From Paenibacillus sp. MSJ-34 (GTDB taxonomy: Bacteria > Bacillota > Bacilli > Paenibacillales > Paenibacillaceae), in contig NZ_JAHLPR010000029.1 in NCBI RefSeq assembly GCF_018918005.1, positions 23,219-87,218 of the forward strand: a stretch of DNA of 64,000 nt, read 5' to 3'. This document shows positions 33,959 through 43,465 of this stretch, piece by piece (positions within the stretch are counted from its first letter, which is position 1; each line of letters begins with the position of its first letter). The translations under genes and the position numbers were made by a program. The notes beneath the pieces are model-generated. The model worked only from the letters and a program-made list of their open reading frames with translations. It made no database searches and had not been told where the DNA came from.

Positions 33959-34927
33959 TTATGTAAGCTGGTCGACGATCAAATCGTGAATTCTGCTTTT
34001 CTCTTGCGAATCGACGATATAATAATAGATGCGATCGATCATTTTCCCTTTGCCGTTCACAACCTCATGATGAAATTCGTACCGGTGCGGCTTGTATTTC
34101 ATAAATAACGTTTTGATCCGGTCCCATGTCAAATTCGTTTTTACATCGTTCTTGAGAATATCCAATATGCCCGGCAAATCTCCGATATTGGCAATATCAC
34201 GCAGCGAATCGAACAATCCTTTCAGCAGCTGCTGCTGGCGCAGCGTTCTGCCTACATCTCCGCGGGGATCGTCACTGCGCATCCGGGCGTAAGCCAGCGC
34301 GGCTTCGCCGCCCAGCACGTTCTTTCCTTTTTCGAATACATATCCGTCGTGGTCGAAATAAAACGCATTATCTACCTCAACGCCACCCAACTGATCGACG
34401 ATCTCCGCAAATCCTTCCATATTCGTTTTGACATAGTAGTCGACGGGCGCGTCGAGCAGCCGTTCCACCGTTTCGACGGACATCGCCGTTCCGCCGAATG
34501 CATACGAGTGGTTGATTTTGTCGACCGTGCCTTTACCCGCAATTTCCACCCGGGTATCGCGCGGAATGCTTACGAGAAGGACGGACCGTTTCGCCGGATT
34601 CACGGTGGCGAATACGATCGTATCCGCGCGCCCGACATCCTGCTCGCGTTCGTCCACGCCGAGCAGCAGCAAGGAGAACGGCTGCAATTCCTCGCCGTCC
34701 ATCTCCGCCGCGTTGCCGGGCATGGCGTCGGCTTCGCCCTGCCCGCGCACCGGGACGGGATTGTCGCTTGCTTGCGCGCGAAGCGGCGATTGCGGGCGAT
34801 TTGGCAGCGCCTCGTACATCCGGTCCACCGTTTGCTTGACGCTTATATAGGCGTACAGCATCGTTCCTCCCGCCAGCAACAGCAATCCGACTCCGATGCA
34901 AGCCGCTATTTTCATCCATCGCCTCAT
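33959..34927 (-). CDS. LytR-CpsA-Psr (LCP) family cell-wall polymer ligase
   Basis: 322 residues. A single N-terminal membrane anchor (about 7-28) precedes an extracellular LCP domain: LLLGVDERE, then RADTIVFATVNPAKRS, SIPRDTRV, DKINHSYAFGG, with the conserved Arg and Asp residues in place. The family moves polysaccharide from its lipid carrier to peptidoglycan. As the last gene of the exopolysaccharide cluster it probably anchors the product to the wall. Confidence 0.93.
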   Translation of the reverse strand: MRRWMKIAACIGVGLLLLAGGTMLYAYISVKQTVDRMYEALPNRPQSPLRAQASDNPVPVRGQGEADAMPGNAAEMDGEELQPFSLLLLGVDEREQDVGRADTIVFATVNPAKRSVLLVSIPRDTRVEIAGKGTVDKINHSYAFGGTAMSVETVERLLDAPVDYYVKTNMEGFAEIVDQLGGVEVDNAFYFDHDGYVFEKGKNVLGGEAALAYARMRSDDPRGDVGRTLRQQQLLKGLFDSLRDIANIGDLPGILDILKNDVKTNLTWDRIKTLFMKYKPHRYEFHHEVVNGKGKMIDRIYYYIVDSQEKSRIHDLIVDQLT

Positions 34928-34956
34928 GCTCGACTCTCCCCATTATCGTGACCGTA

Positions 34957-35766
34957 TTACGGCTTTCCGCCCAATTCCATCATCATTCTTACGCTAGTAT
35001 CGACTTTAGCGAGCCAGCCCGGCATTTGCGCTTCTTCCGGCACGAGAGCCGCAAGCTTGCGCGCCGGATCGAATTCCTTCAATCCCGCGATCAGTTCCTT
35101 GTCCCGCAAAGCGGCCGGAGTCGACACCCGATAATAAGCTCCGCCGATTCTGCCGACCACATAGCGCGCCAGCGACGTTTCAATCTCCAAATTCGAGAAT
35201 TGATACACGGCATGAATGTCCTGCGCATCGTCCAAGTTGCCGATGCGAAACGTTCGTCCGCCGCCGTTCCCCGATTGCGTTAGCGCCGGCAAATCGCCGG
35301 CAAGCCACGCGGTCGTATGAACGGGACGGAAACCGACCCTCTCATACCAGCCGAGCACGCCTGCGTTCGAGACGAATCCATCGAGCGTAATCTCCCGTAC
35401 GCCGTACCGCTCGGCATACCGTATGCCCCACCTGAGCAACGACTTCCCAATCCCTTTCCCTCTCGCTTCCGGGTGCACGAACAAATTGTTCAAATGCAAA
35501 GCGCGGACGATTAAACGCCACTCCGCAAAGCCGAGAAGAACGCCCCGTCCGTCCGCAATTCCCATAAACGTCGAATGGAGGGAGAAGGGGGGACGTTCAA
35601 GAAACGGGATGATATATTTGCGGTATCCTTCGCATGAACAAATCGTCATTTCGTAAATGCCGGGCTCGGAACCGAGCCGGATCAATTCGAAAATGCCGGA
35701 TGCATATTCCGGTCCTAACCGGATCACATCGTAGCTCCCTTGCATCCCCATCGCATCCCTTCTCAT
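34957..35766 (-). CDS. GNAT family acetyltransferase of the EPS cluster
   Basis: 269 residues, with an acetyl-CoA loop FVHPEARGKGIGKSLL near 95-110 and a GNAT C-terminus DGFVSNAGVLGWYERVGF. A second, uncharacterised domain fills residues about 165-265. The start overlaps the aminotransferase stop codon (ATGA). An internal ATG five codons later has AAGGG and is an alternative. Together with the aminotransferase it may N-acylate an amino-sugar precursor. Confidence 0.8.
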   Translation of the reverse strand: MRRDAMGMQGSYDVIRLGPEYASGIFELIRLGSEPGIYEMTICSCEGYRKYIIPFLERPPFSLHSTFMGIADGRGVLLGFAEWRLIVRALHLNNLFVHPEARGKGIGKSLLRWGIRYAERYGVREITLDGFVSNAGVLGWYERVGFRPVHTTAWLAGDLPALTQSGNGGGRTFRIGNLDDAQDIHAVYQFSNLEIETSLARYVVGRIGGAYYRVSTPAALRDKELIAGLKEFDPARKLAALVPEEAQMPGWLAKVDTSVRMMMELGGKP

Positions 35767-36932
35767 TGAAGCACCCGCTTCCCCGCGACGGACGAGACAA
35801 GCGTCATGATGGCATCGATGACTCTGTTCTGATCTTCCTCCTGCAAATCCGATCCGGAAGGAAGGCAGATGCCGCTGCCGAACAACTCATCGGAGACGCT
35901 GCGATGTTGCTCATGCGGATAATAGGAGCATGATTGAAACAACGGCTGCAGATGCATCGGCTTCCACACCGGCCTTGCCTCGATATTGCGCCCGGCCAGT
36001 TCCTCCAGCAAACGGGATCGGTTCCATCCCGTCCGCTCGGCATCGACGGTCAACGCCGTTAACCACCGAGTGGAGCGGCCGTAAGGAGCCTCCGGCATAA
36101 AGGCGATGCCATCCAACCGCGACAAGGCGCGGAAGTAACGGTCGTACACCCGTCTGCGGGACTCCACCCGCTCCTCGAGCACCCGCAGCTGCCCTCTGCC
36201 GATAGCGGCCGCTACATTGCTCATCCGGTAATTAAAGCCGATCTGCGTATGTTCGTAATGAGGTACGGGCTCGCGCGATTGCGTCGACCAGAAGCGCGCT
36301 TTGTCAAGCGCCTCCAGGTCGTCGGATACGATGGCTCCTCCGCCTGATGTCGTAATCATTTTGTTGCCGTTAAAAGAATAAACGCCGAACCGGCCGAACG
36401 TGCCGCTTGGGCGCTGCCGGTAGGTCGCTCCCAACGACTCCGCCGCATCCTCGATCACCGGTACGCCGTAAAGGCCGCAAAGCTCGAGAATCGGAGCCAT
36501 ATCGGCGCTCTGGCCGTACAAATGGACGACGACGACAGCCTTCGGCAGTCTTCCCTGCAGTTCGGCGTCAATGAATGCGCGCTGCAGCGCGGCCGGCGAC
36601 ATATTCCACGAATCCGGCTCCGAATCGATAAAAACGGGGACCGCCCCTTCGTACAAAATCGGATTCGCGCTCGCCACAAACGTTAGCGTAGAGCAAAAAA
36701 CGGTATCTCCGCGCCCCACTCCCGCCAGCCTTAATGCGAGATGAATCGCCGCCGTGCCCGAGCTTAGCGCAACCGCGCCCGCCGTTCCCACCGCTTGGGC
36801 AAGCTCGCGCTCGAAGGCGTCGACATGGGGGCCGAGCGGCGCAATCCAGTTGGTTGCGAACGCCTCGGCTACATACTCTTGTTCCAGATGGCCGATATGC
36901 GGATTGGACAAATAAATTCGTTTGGCGTTCAT
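35763..36932 (-). CDS. DegT/DnrJ/EryC1/StrS family sugar aminotransferase
   Basis: A 389-residue PLP enzyme. The Schiff-base Lys is in SFNGNKMITTSGGGAIVSDD, and SSGTAAIHLALRL and EDAAESLGATY are PLP-phosphate motifs. It is close to transaminases making 4-amino-4,6-dideoxy sugars (PglE/UDP-bacillosamine type). With the CapD/EpsC-like dehydratase and the GNAT gene it could form a bacillosamine-like route (inference). Confidence 0.93.
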   Translation of the reverse strand: MNAKRIYLSNPHIGHLEQEYVAEAFATNWIAPLGPHVDAFERELAQAVGTAGAVALSSGTAAIHLALRLAGVGRGDTVFCSTLTFVASANPILYEGAVPVFIDSEPDSWNMSPAALQRAFIDAELQGRLPKAVVVVHLYGQSADMAPILELCGLYGVPVIEDAAESLGATYRQRPSGTFGRFGVYSFNGNKMITTSGGGAIVSDDLEALDKARFWSTQSREPVPHYEHTQIGFNYRMSNVAAAIGRGQLRVLEERVESRRRVYDRYFRALSRLDGIAFMPEAPYGRSTRWLTALTVDAERTGWNRSRLLEELAGRNIEARPVWKPMHLQPLFQSCSYYPHEQHRSVSDELFGSGICLPSGSDLQEEDQNRVIDAIMTLVSSVAGKRVLQ

Positions 36933-36938
36933 CGCCCG

Positions 36939-38033
36939 TCACCTTCCCGATAAGGTTGCAAACGGCTCCGCCGTCTCCCAGCGGCCGCGGTAAACCGGAT
37001 AATAATCCGGATCCGTCAAGCAACCCTGCCTGCTTCTAATTTCGTAAAGCTCATCGTAAACCGCTTGATTATGCGTTTTTTTGCCGATGCAGAAAGCGGC
37101 CAAATTGCTTGGAGCGAACGATTTTTTGTAAATAAAGATACCGTCGTTTTCTTGATAACCGCCGCCGAGCACATACTTTTCAATCCCTTTGCCATGCGCC
37201 CACATCACCGCGAAATGCTTCAAGAAATTTTCGGAACTGACATGGTAATAATCGAACAGCGTCCCGCCCAAAAACGCGTATAAATATTTGTCGTCGTAGA
37301 AGGCCAGTTCCGACGAAATGATGCGTCCTTCGTACCACGCATGGAAAAAAACGAAGTTTCCGCGGAATCGGGACACGATATGTTGGAAATAGGAGGAGCT
37401 GAAATAGTAGTAATCCGCCGCTTTCCGGCGGTTCATCGTATGATTGTACACTTGCAGAAATTGCTCCAGCTTTTCCCCGGTTTCATCGACTGTTGCGGTA
37501 ACGCCGAGACGTTCCGCTTTCCTGACCTTTTTCCGGCTTGTTTTCAAATACGATTTCAAAAAATCTTCTTCCCGCCATTCCGGCTTAATGTCGATGTACA
37601 CGTTCAGCTTTCTTTTCTCGACGTCCATATGCTTCGCAAGCTTGCCGGCGCAAGGCCGAAGCGGGTGAAAGCGGGCGAATTCCGTCACGATGTTGCTTGC
37701 ACGGCAATAACGGTCGAACGCCGACCGAAATTCCGCAATCAGCCGTTCCTCGCGGTCGGGACTGCATTTCACGAGCGGCCCGCCGAACCCGTACGCGGTG
37801 CTAATATCGTAATATCGGTTCCGCAACGTTTCGGGAAGCCAGTCGCCTTCGATGGTTTTTTTCAAATACGGGTAAAAAACGAATTGGCCGTCGTCTTCGT
37901 AAACAGCGGCCTGGGGCAATCCTTCATTCAGATATAAACGATAATATTCCAGCTTCCACATAACGGCGTCGTCGAATTGGCCGACGTACCTGTCCCACTC
38001 CTGATCGTCAATATGGCTTATTACTTTGAACAT
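36939..38033 (-). CDS. FemAB/CelD-type GNAT-fold acyltransferase
   Basis: 364 residues, a double-GNAT-fold protein like FemX and exopolysaccharide-locus acetyltransferases. Visible: LKTSRKKVRKAERLGV and YEGRIISSELAFYDDKYLYAFLGGT. It might add an amino acid or acyl group to the repeat unit or to cell-wall precursors. Ribosome site GAGGTGAG. It lies 6 bases upstream of the aminotransferase gene in the same operon. Confidence 0.8.
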   Translation of the reverse strand: MFKVISHIDDQEWDRYVGQFDDAVMWKLEYYRLYLNEGLPQAAVYEDDGQFVFYPYLKKTIEGDWLPETLRNRYYDISTAYGFGGPLVKCSPDREERLIAEFRSAFDRYCRASNIVTEFARFHPLRPCAGKLAKHMDVEKRKLNVYIDIKPEWREEDFLKSYLKTSRKKVRKAERLGVTATVDETGEKLEQFLQVYNHTMNRRKAADYYYFSSSYFQHIVSRFRGNFVFFHAWYEGRIISSELAFYDDKYLYAFLGGTLFDYYHVSSENFLKHFAVMWAHGKGIEKYVLGGGYQENDGIFIYKKSFAPSNLAAFCIGKKTHNQAVYDELYEIRSRQGCLTDPDYYPVYRGRWETAEPFATLSGR

Positions 38034-38075
38034 ATTCGGATACTCACCTCATACGGAATTGTCGGAATTCGCGAC

Positions 38076-39317
38076 TTATCGCAATAAACTAATAAAATTG
38101 CGCACATATCCGGCGATCGATCCGGCATGCTGCAATGACACATTGACCCACGGAAACGATAAGGCGATGTCGATTTCCGTCTCTTTGGCGGCATCCAATT
38201 CGACCGTTTGAACCGACGTATAGGCGGGTGCCGGATCCGCGCCTTGCCTGACGACGAGCGTCCCCCCGTGCTCCAGCTTGACGATGCCGCGCAACCGTTG
38301 ATACGGAAACGGCTTGAACCATCCGTAGTCCTTCCGTTCGCCGGCGTCCATCGTCCCGTAATCGTCGATCCATCTTTCGTCGATCGGGGGAAAGTCCGGC
38401 TTCGGGAAAGCCGACATTTCGGTCCAGCAGGCGGCGGACAGTTGAGTGCCCCCCGGTTTGTCTCCGCCGCTGACCAACAGCAATTGCTTCCCGCCGTGCG
38501 GTACGACGCATGATTTGTAGATGCGCCAGGCCAACCGCTGATCGATTCCTTTCGGAACGCATGGAAGTTCGTCGATATACCAATTTTCGCCGTCAATGCT
38601 GCTGCCGTAATACAATTGGGTTGTATTCAGCGTGCTGTAGCCGCCCGTTCCCGCCGAAGCGACCGTATGATACAGCGCCCCGTCTCTCCAAACGTCGCAA
38701 TGCCATATCGTCAAATTCGGCCGCGTGCTGGTGCGGCAGCGTCTCCCGTCGCCCCAATGGACTCCGTCGTTCGATTGGTATCTATAAAGTCCTCCGCCCT
38801 CGTCCTGCTTGCCCGCCCACATATGCCATTGTCCCGAGAAATAATGGACGGAAGGCGAGACGACCGTCTCATCGGACGTGCAAAATTCGCGCGGGGCCCA
38901 GTTCGATCCGTCCGTCGTCATGCGGCGCAAAAGCGTGTTTCCGTCCCTGTAATACAAATACAGCACGCCATCCTTAAAGAGCAGATTCGGATCGGACTGG
39001 AAATCGCCGATAACCGCCGTATCGATCGGATTCGTAAAATTCGGCGGCGCCGTCCACTCCAGCAAATCGTTCGAGACGAAGATATGGGTATTCTCATAGG
39101 CGGCGATCCCGTTCTTATACCCCGATACGGCCATCCAATAAGCGTAGCCGTTCCATTTCTCGGGAAAATAAACGACGGACGGGTGTACGGTTTGACCCGA
39201 CCCGTCCGCAGTAGGCAGCCAAGGAAATTGAAGTTCGGAAACGATCCTGAGGCGAGAAGAATGGCAACGATCGACAGCTTGCGTTGCTGCATGATTTGCG
39301 ATAATTAACGATTGCAT
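38076..39317 (-). CDS. five-bladed beta-propeller glycosidase-like protein (GH43/GH32-like)
   Basis: 413 residues with repeated propeller-blade motifs: HPSVVYFPEKWNGYAYWMAVSG, split here as HPSVVYFPEKW and YAYWMAVSG, then SDPNLLFKDGVLYLYYR and VSPSVHYFSGQWHMW. The Asp/Glu-rich blade loops fit clan GH-F type enzymes. No signal peptide, so a cytoplasmic or non-classical location. Ribosome site AGGAGG. Role in trimming or sensing the polysaccharide is inferred from position. Confidence 0.72.
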   Translation of the reverse strand: MQSLIIANHAATQAVDRCHSSRLRIVSELQFPWLPTADGSGQTVHPSVVYFPEKWNGYAYWMAVSGYKNGIAAYENTHIFVSNDLLEWTAPPNFTNPIDTAVIGDFQSDPNLLFKDGVLYLYYRDGNTLLRRMTTDGSNWAPREFCTSDETVVSPSVHYFSGQWHMWAGKQDEGGGLYRYQSNDGVHWGDGRRCRTSTRPNLTIWHCDVWRDGALYHTVASAGTGGYSTLNTTQLYYGSSIDGENWYIDELPCVPKGIDQRLAWRIYKSCVVPHGGKQLLLVSGGDKPGGTQLSAACWTEMSAFPKPDFPPIDERWIDDYGTMDAGERKDYGWFKPFPYQRLRGIVKLEHGGTLVVRQGADPAPAYTSVQTVELDAAKETEIDIALSFPWVNVSLQHAGSIAGYVRNFISLLR

Positions 39318-39336
39318 CTTTTCCTCCTGAAAGGTT

Positions 39337-39951
39337 TTAATAGGGAACGCCGGATACGTCGCGGCGCTCTTCGTCCAAATCGAGCATAACCGACGAAGGC
39401 ACGGCGACGGTTCCGTCCCGGCCGATGACTTTCTTGACGGTCAGCAGAAGAATTTTCAAATCAAGGCGAAACGAATGGTTCTCAACGTATTGCACATCCA
39501 ATTCGAGCCGTTCTTCCCATGACAAGGCGTTTCTGCCGCTCACTTGCGCCAGGCCGGTCATTCCCGGCCGTACCGTATGGCGCAGCCGCTCCCGCTCCGT
39601 ATAGTAAGGAACGTACCTGGGCAAGAGCGGCCGCGGGCCGACAAGGCTCATATCGCCTTTCAATACGCTGAACAATTGCGGGAATTCGTCCAGACTCGAT
39701 TTGCGCAAGAACAAGCCGAAACGCGTAAGCCGCTGCTGGTCGGGCAGCAAATTGCCGTACGCATCCGTGCCATTCGTCATGCTCCGGAACTTGAGAATGC
39801 GAAAGTTGACGCCGTTCCTTCCCGTACGCTCCTGCCGAAAAAGAACGGGGGATCCGAGTTCGCGTTTCACGAGCACGGCGACGACGGCGAGAACCGGACT
39901 GAACAACACGAGCAGGAGCGCGGAAACCGCCGCATCGAATATCCGTTTCAT
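39337..39951 (-). CDS. initiating sugar-1-phosphate transferase (undecaprenyl-phosphate)
   Basis: A 204-residue bacterial sugar transferase (WcaJ/PglC core). It has an N-terminal membrane segment (FDAAVSALLLVLFSPVLAVV), then KFRSM, LRKSSLDEFPQL and SLVGPRPLLP. It links the first sugar phosphate to undecaprenyl phosphate. I chose ATG 39951 (GGAGG upstream), which overlaps the epimerase stop codon as ATGA. Confidence 0.94.
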   Translation of the reverse strand: MKRIFDAAVSALLLVLFSPVLAVVAVLVKRELGSPVLFRQERTGRNGVNFRILKFRSMTNGTDAYGNLLPDQQRLTRFGLFLRKSSLDEFPQLFSVLKGDMSLVGPRPLLPRYVPYYTERERLRHTVRPGMTGLAQVSGRNALSWEERLELDVQYVENHSFRLDLKILLLTVKKVIGRDGTVAVPSSVMLDLDEERRDVSGVPY

Positions 39952-40925
39952 CCCGCCGCCTCCGCCTGGAAGGCAGCGCCGTCTTCCCGATGCCGGCGCG
40001 CGTACCATCCGATCGTTTGGCGCAGCCCTTCCTCGAAGCCGACTTTCGGCTCGTAGCCGAGAAGCCGCTTCGCCTCCGACACGTCCGCCAAGCTATGCTT
40101 GACGTCGCCCTTTCTCGCTTCAAGGTACGCAGGTTCGATATCGGTCCCGATCATGTCGCAGCATGCCCGGTACAGCCGACGCAGCGAGATTTGCTCGCCG
40201 CATGCGATATTGAACACTTTGCCGTTTGCTTCCGTCCCGGCGGCGCAAGCAAGCAAATTCGCCGCCACCACATTGTCGATATAGGTGAAATCGCGGGATT
40301 GCTCGCCGTCTCCGTAAATTTCCGGTTTCTCGCGGCGCAAGAGCTTCGTGACGAAGCGCGGAATGACGGCGGCATACTGCGATTGGGGGTCCTGCTTCGG
40401 CCCGAATACGTTGAAATAGCGCAAGCAGACGGCAGGCAAGCCGTACACGCCGTAGAACACGGCGGCGTATTGTTCGGCCGCGAGCTTCGATACGGCGTAC
40501 GGCGATAACGGCGCGGGCGGGAGCGTTTCCTTCTTCACCGCCTCCTTCGCGTCGCCGTAAGCCGACGACGAGCCCGCCAGGACGATCTTCTTCACGCCCG
40601 CGTCGCGGGCGGCGATCAGCATGTTCAGCGTGCCGTTCACGTTGTTCAGATGCGTTGTCAGCGGATCCTCGACGGAACGGGGAACGGAGCCGAGCGCCGC
40701 CTGATGCAGGATGTAATCCGCGCCGCTTGCCGCCTCGCGGCATGTTTCCAAATCCCGGATATCCCCTTCGATCAGTTTGATTCGATGCATGAACGGCTCC
40801 AAATTTTCTCTTTTGCCTGTCGAGAAATTATCCAGCACCGTCACTTCCTGTCCTTGCCTGAGCAACGCTTCTACCAGATTCGAACCGATAAAACCGGCCC
40901 CGCCGGTAACGACGTGTCTAGACAT
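39948..40925 (-). CDS. NAD-dependent sugar epimerase (WbpP/GalE-like)
   Basis: A 325-residue extended SDR. Cofactor motif TGGAGFIG near the N-terminus, catalytic SSSAYG and YAVSK, and sugar-binding YFNVFGPKQDP. It resembles UDP-GlcNAc C4-epimerases of polysaccharide loci. Start ATG 40925 (GGAGGTG) overlaps the dehydrogenase stop by 8 bases. Confidence 0.92.
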   Translation of the reverse strand: MSRHVVTGGAGFIGSNLVEALLRQGQEVTVLDNFSTGKRENLEPFMHRIKLIEGDIRDLETCREAASGADYILHQAALGSVPRSVEDPLTTHLNNVNGTLNMLIAARDAGVKKIVLAGSSSAYGDAKEAVKKETLPPAPLSPYAVSKLAAEQYAAVFYGVYGLPAVCLRYFNVFGPKQDPQSQYAAVIPRFVTKLLRREKPEIYGDGEQSRDFTYIDNVVAANLLACAAGTEANGKVFNIACGEQISLRRLYRACCDMIGTDIEPAYLEARKGDVKHSLADVSEAKRLLGYEPKVGFEEGLRQTIGWYARRHREDGAAFQAEAAG

Positions 40926-42276
40926 AGGCCACCTCCGCGCGGCCTTGCATCCGGTCGCCCGCCGACCGTTGGCCCCCGAGCAAATAAATATGATCCCCGC
41001 AAATGCCTCTCGTCGCATTGCGCGCATCGAATACGAGCGGGGCGTGGACGGCGACCCACCGGTAATCGATGCAGCGGTGATCCGTCGCGATCATGACCAA
41101 ATCGGCTTGCGCGAGCGCCCCCTCGCTTAGCTCGACCGAATGCAATTCATTGCCGTGTTTATCGGCAAAGCGCGGAACGTACGGATCGTAATAGGCGACT
41201 TCCGCCCCTTTATCCCGAAGCAGATGATAAATTTCGAGGGCGGGAGATTCGCGGACATCGTCGATATCCCGCTTGTAAGCGACGCCGAGCATCAATATAT
41301 TCGCGCCGTTCACCGACTTTTTGCGCGAATTGAGCAGATCGCTTATTTCTTGCACGACGAATCGCGGCATATTGCCGTTCACATCGCTCGCAAGCTCGAT
41401 GAATCGGGTGTAGAAGTCGTATGTTTTCGCCTTCCAGGACAAGTAGACCGGATCGAGCGGAATGCAATGGCCGCCGATTCCCGGTCCCGGATAAAACGGC
41501 ATATAGCCGAAAGGTTTCGTGGCGGCAGCGTCGATCACTTCCCACACGTTGATTCCCATCCGTTCGCACATTAGCGACAATTCGTTGACAAGCGCGATAT
41601 TGACGCTGCGGAACGTATTTTCCAGCAGTTTGACCATTTCCGCCACTCTCGTAGAGCTGACGGGAATGACCGTATCTACGATGTTCCGGTACAGCATCGA
41701 CCCGATCTCGGTGCATCTCGGCGTAATGCCGCCGATGACCTTCGGCGTATTTTTCGTATGATAGGACGGATTGCCGGGATCGACCCGTTCCGGGGAGAAA
41801 CAGACGAAAAAATCTTCTCCGATCCGATAACCCAACCGGGTGCGGATTTCATGCTCGATCAATTCCTCCGACGTCCCGGGATAGGTCGTGCTTTCCAACA
41901 CGATGAGCGTATGTTTCGTCAGCACGTTCACCACTTCATCGACTGCGGCCGTCACGTACGAAATATCGGGATCCTTCGTTTTGCGCAGCGGCGTCGGAAC
42001 GCAAATGCTGATCGTATCGGCTTCTTGCAGCGGGGCATAGCTCGCGCTGAGCGTAAATCGGCCCGATTCGACGCATTGCGCTACGTCTTCATGCGGCACG
42101 TCTTTGACATATGATTCCCCGGCCATCAATTTGCCGATCTTTGCTTGCGACACATCGATCCCGATAACGCGGTAACCCGACTTGACCATTTCGATCGCCA
42201 GCGGCAAACCGACGTAACCCAAGCCGACGACGGCTGCCACCGCCGTTCTGGTTTTTATTTTTTCCTCAAGTTCCAT
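40918..42276 (-). CDS. nucleotide-sugar 6-dehydrogenase (UDP-GlcNAc/ManNAc type)
   Basis: 452 residues. NAD motif VVGLGYVGLPLA, catalytic Cys in GIGGHCIPLDP, C-terminal domain with GVAYKRDIDDVRESPALEI. The GGHCIPLDP form is usual in WbpA/WecC-type enzymes that oxidise UDP-N-acetyl-hexosamines to uronic acids. It likely supplies an acidic sugar for the polymer. It overlaps the glycosyltransferase gene upstream by 11 bases. Confidence 0.93.
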   Translation of the reverse strand: MELEEKIKTRTAVAAVVGLGYVGLPLAIEMVKSGYRVIGIDVSQAKIGKLMAGESYVKDVPHEDVAQCVESGRFTLSASYAPLQEADTISICVPTPLRKTKDPDISYVTAAVDEVVNVLTKHTLIVLESTTYPGTSEELIEHEIRTRLGYRIGEDFFVCFSPERVDPGNPSYHTKNTPKVIGGITPRCTEIGSMLYRNIVDTVIPVSSTRVAEMVKLLENTFRSVNIALVNELSLMCERMGINVWEVIDAAATKPFGYMPFYPGPGIGGHCIPLDPVYLSWKAKTYDFYTRFIELASDVNGNMPRFVVQEISDLLNSRKKSVNGANILMLGVAYKRDIDDVRESPALEIYHLLRDKGAEVAYYDPYVPRFADKHGNELHSVELSEGALAQADLVMIATDHRCIDYRWVAVHAPLVFDARNATRGICGDHIYLLGGQRSAGDRMQGRAEVAYV

Positions 42277-43465
42277 AACGCGCCTCCCCCTTGTTCACAG
42301 CATGGACATGCGTCCTGAGCGAACGGTAAAACTCCGTTCTGCGCCGGCGAAGAACTTCCGGCGCGTATTCGAGCGACTTCAAATAATTTCGCCTCGCCAT
42401 TTCTTCCATCCGCTGCGGATCGGCAATGACGGCTTCGATTTTATCCGCCAAGGCGACGGGATTCCCCGGCTCGACCAATTCGCTTGGCCCGAGCAATTCG
42501 GGAATTCCTCCGACTCCGGCAGCGATGCAGGGCATGCTGCGGGCCATCGCCTCGATCAATGCGCGCGGCAACCCTTCCACCAGCGACGGGAGCACGAACA
42601 AATCGCACTCGTCCATATGCGCCGCCACCTGTTCCAAGCCGTGCAGCATGCCGAGAAACGTCACTTTGTCCTCCAGCTTCAGCTCGCGGACAAGAGATTC
42701 GAAGTCCGGCCTGCATCTGCCGTCCCCGGCTAAACGCAGCCGCACGTCGCAGCCGCGGTCCAAACAAATCCGCAACGCTTGAATGAGCGTATCCTGCGCT
42801 TTATAATGCGTCTCCATCGTGCCGACATGCAAAATCGTCAACGGCCGCTTCGGCTCCCTAATATGGCAGCGGAACATGCCGCCGTCCATTTCGAGCGAAG
42901 AATAATGCGCCGTGACCGTCTTCTCTCCCGGAGGATATCTGCGCTGCAACGTTTGCTCCGTCACATAGGAAGCTCCGAACGCTTCCAGGCACTGCTTCTT
43001 CAACTGGACCGTCCCCAGCGCTCTGACGAGCGGCCGCACAACGCTTTTGACCGTGCCGGGAGCGAGCGCCTCCCAGGCATCGCTGCACACTTCGACGCTG
43101 AACCGCTTCTTCTGCCGCTTGGACTCGCGCCAGGCAAGCGTCGCGATCGTGCCCGGCACCCGCAGCATCGCGCAATCGCATAACGAGACGGCCCGCCTTG
43201 TTTCCCGTTTCAGCCGGCGCCATTGCCGCACATATTGCCAAGGGCCGATATAATACGGCAAACCGTAGAAGGCCACGCGCTCGGAATCGGCCCGAATCCA
43301 GCCGGAAGAAGAAGCTTCGATATCGCGGACCCGCGCCAGAACGAGCACTTCGTCGAACACTTCCAAATACCGTTCCCAGAAGCCGGCCCCGTTCTGCGCG
43401 AGCGTCCAGACGGCGCCGTCCGGGGTCCGGTAGAAACGGGTGTCCAATGCCACTAATAGTTTCAT
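42266..43465 (-). CDS. GT4 family glycosyltransferase
   Basis: A 399-residue GT-B enzyme. The retaining GT4 C-terminal E-x7-E motif is seen in EGLPRALIEAMARSMPCIA, with ILHVGTMETHYKAQDTLI beforehand. It adds one sugar to the lipid-linked repeat. Donor and acceptor cannot be read from the sequence. Start codon overlaps the preceding gene by 4 bases (ATGA). Confidence 0.92.
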   Translation of the reverse strand: MKLLVALDTRFYRTPDGAVWTLAQNGAGFWERYLEVFDEVLVLARVRDIEASSSGWIRADSERVAFYGLPYYIGPWQYVRQWRRLKRETRRAVSLCDCAMLRVPGTIATLAWRESKRQKKRFSVEVCSDAWEALAPGTVKSVVRPLVRALGTVQLKKQCLEAFGASYVTEQTLQRRYPPGEKTVTAHYSSLEMDGGMFRCHIREPKRPLTILHVGTMETHYKAQDTLIQALRICLDRGCDVRLRLAGDGRCRPDFESLVRELKLEDKVTFLGMLHGLEQVAAHMDECDLFVLPSLVEGLPRALIEAMARSMPCIAAGVGGIPELLGPSELVEPGNPVALADKIEAVIADPQRMEEMARRNYLKSLEYAPEVLRRRRTEFYRSLRTHVHAVNKGEARYGT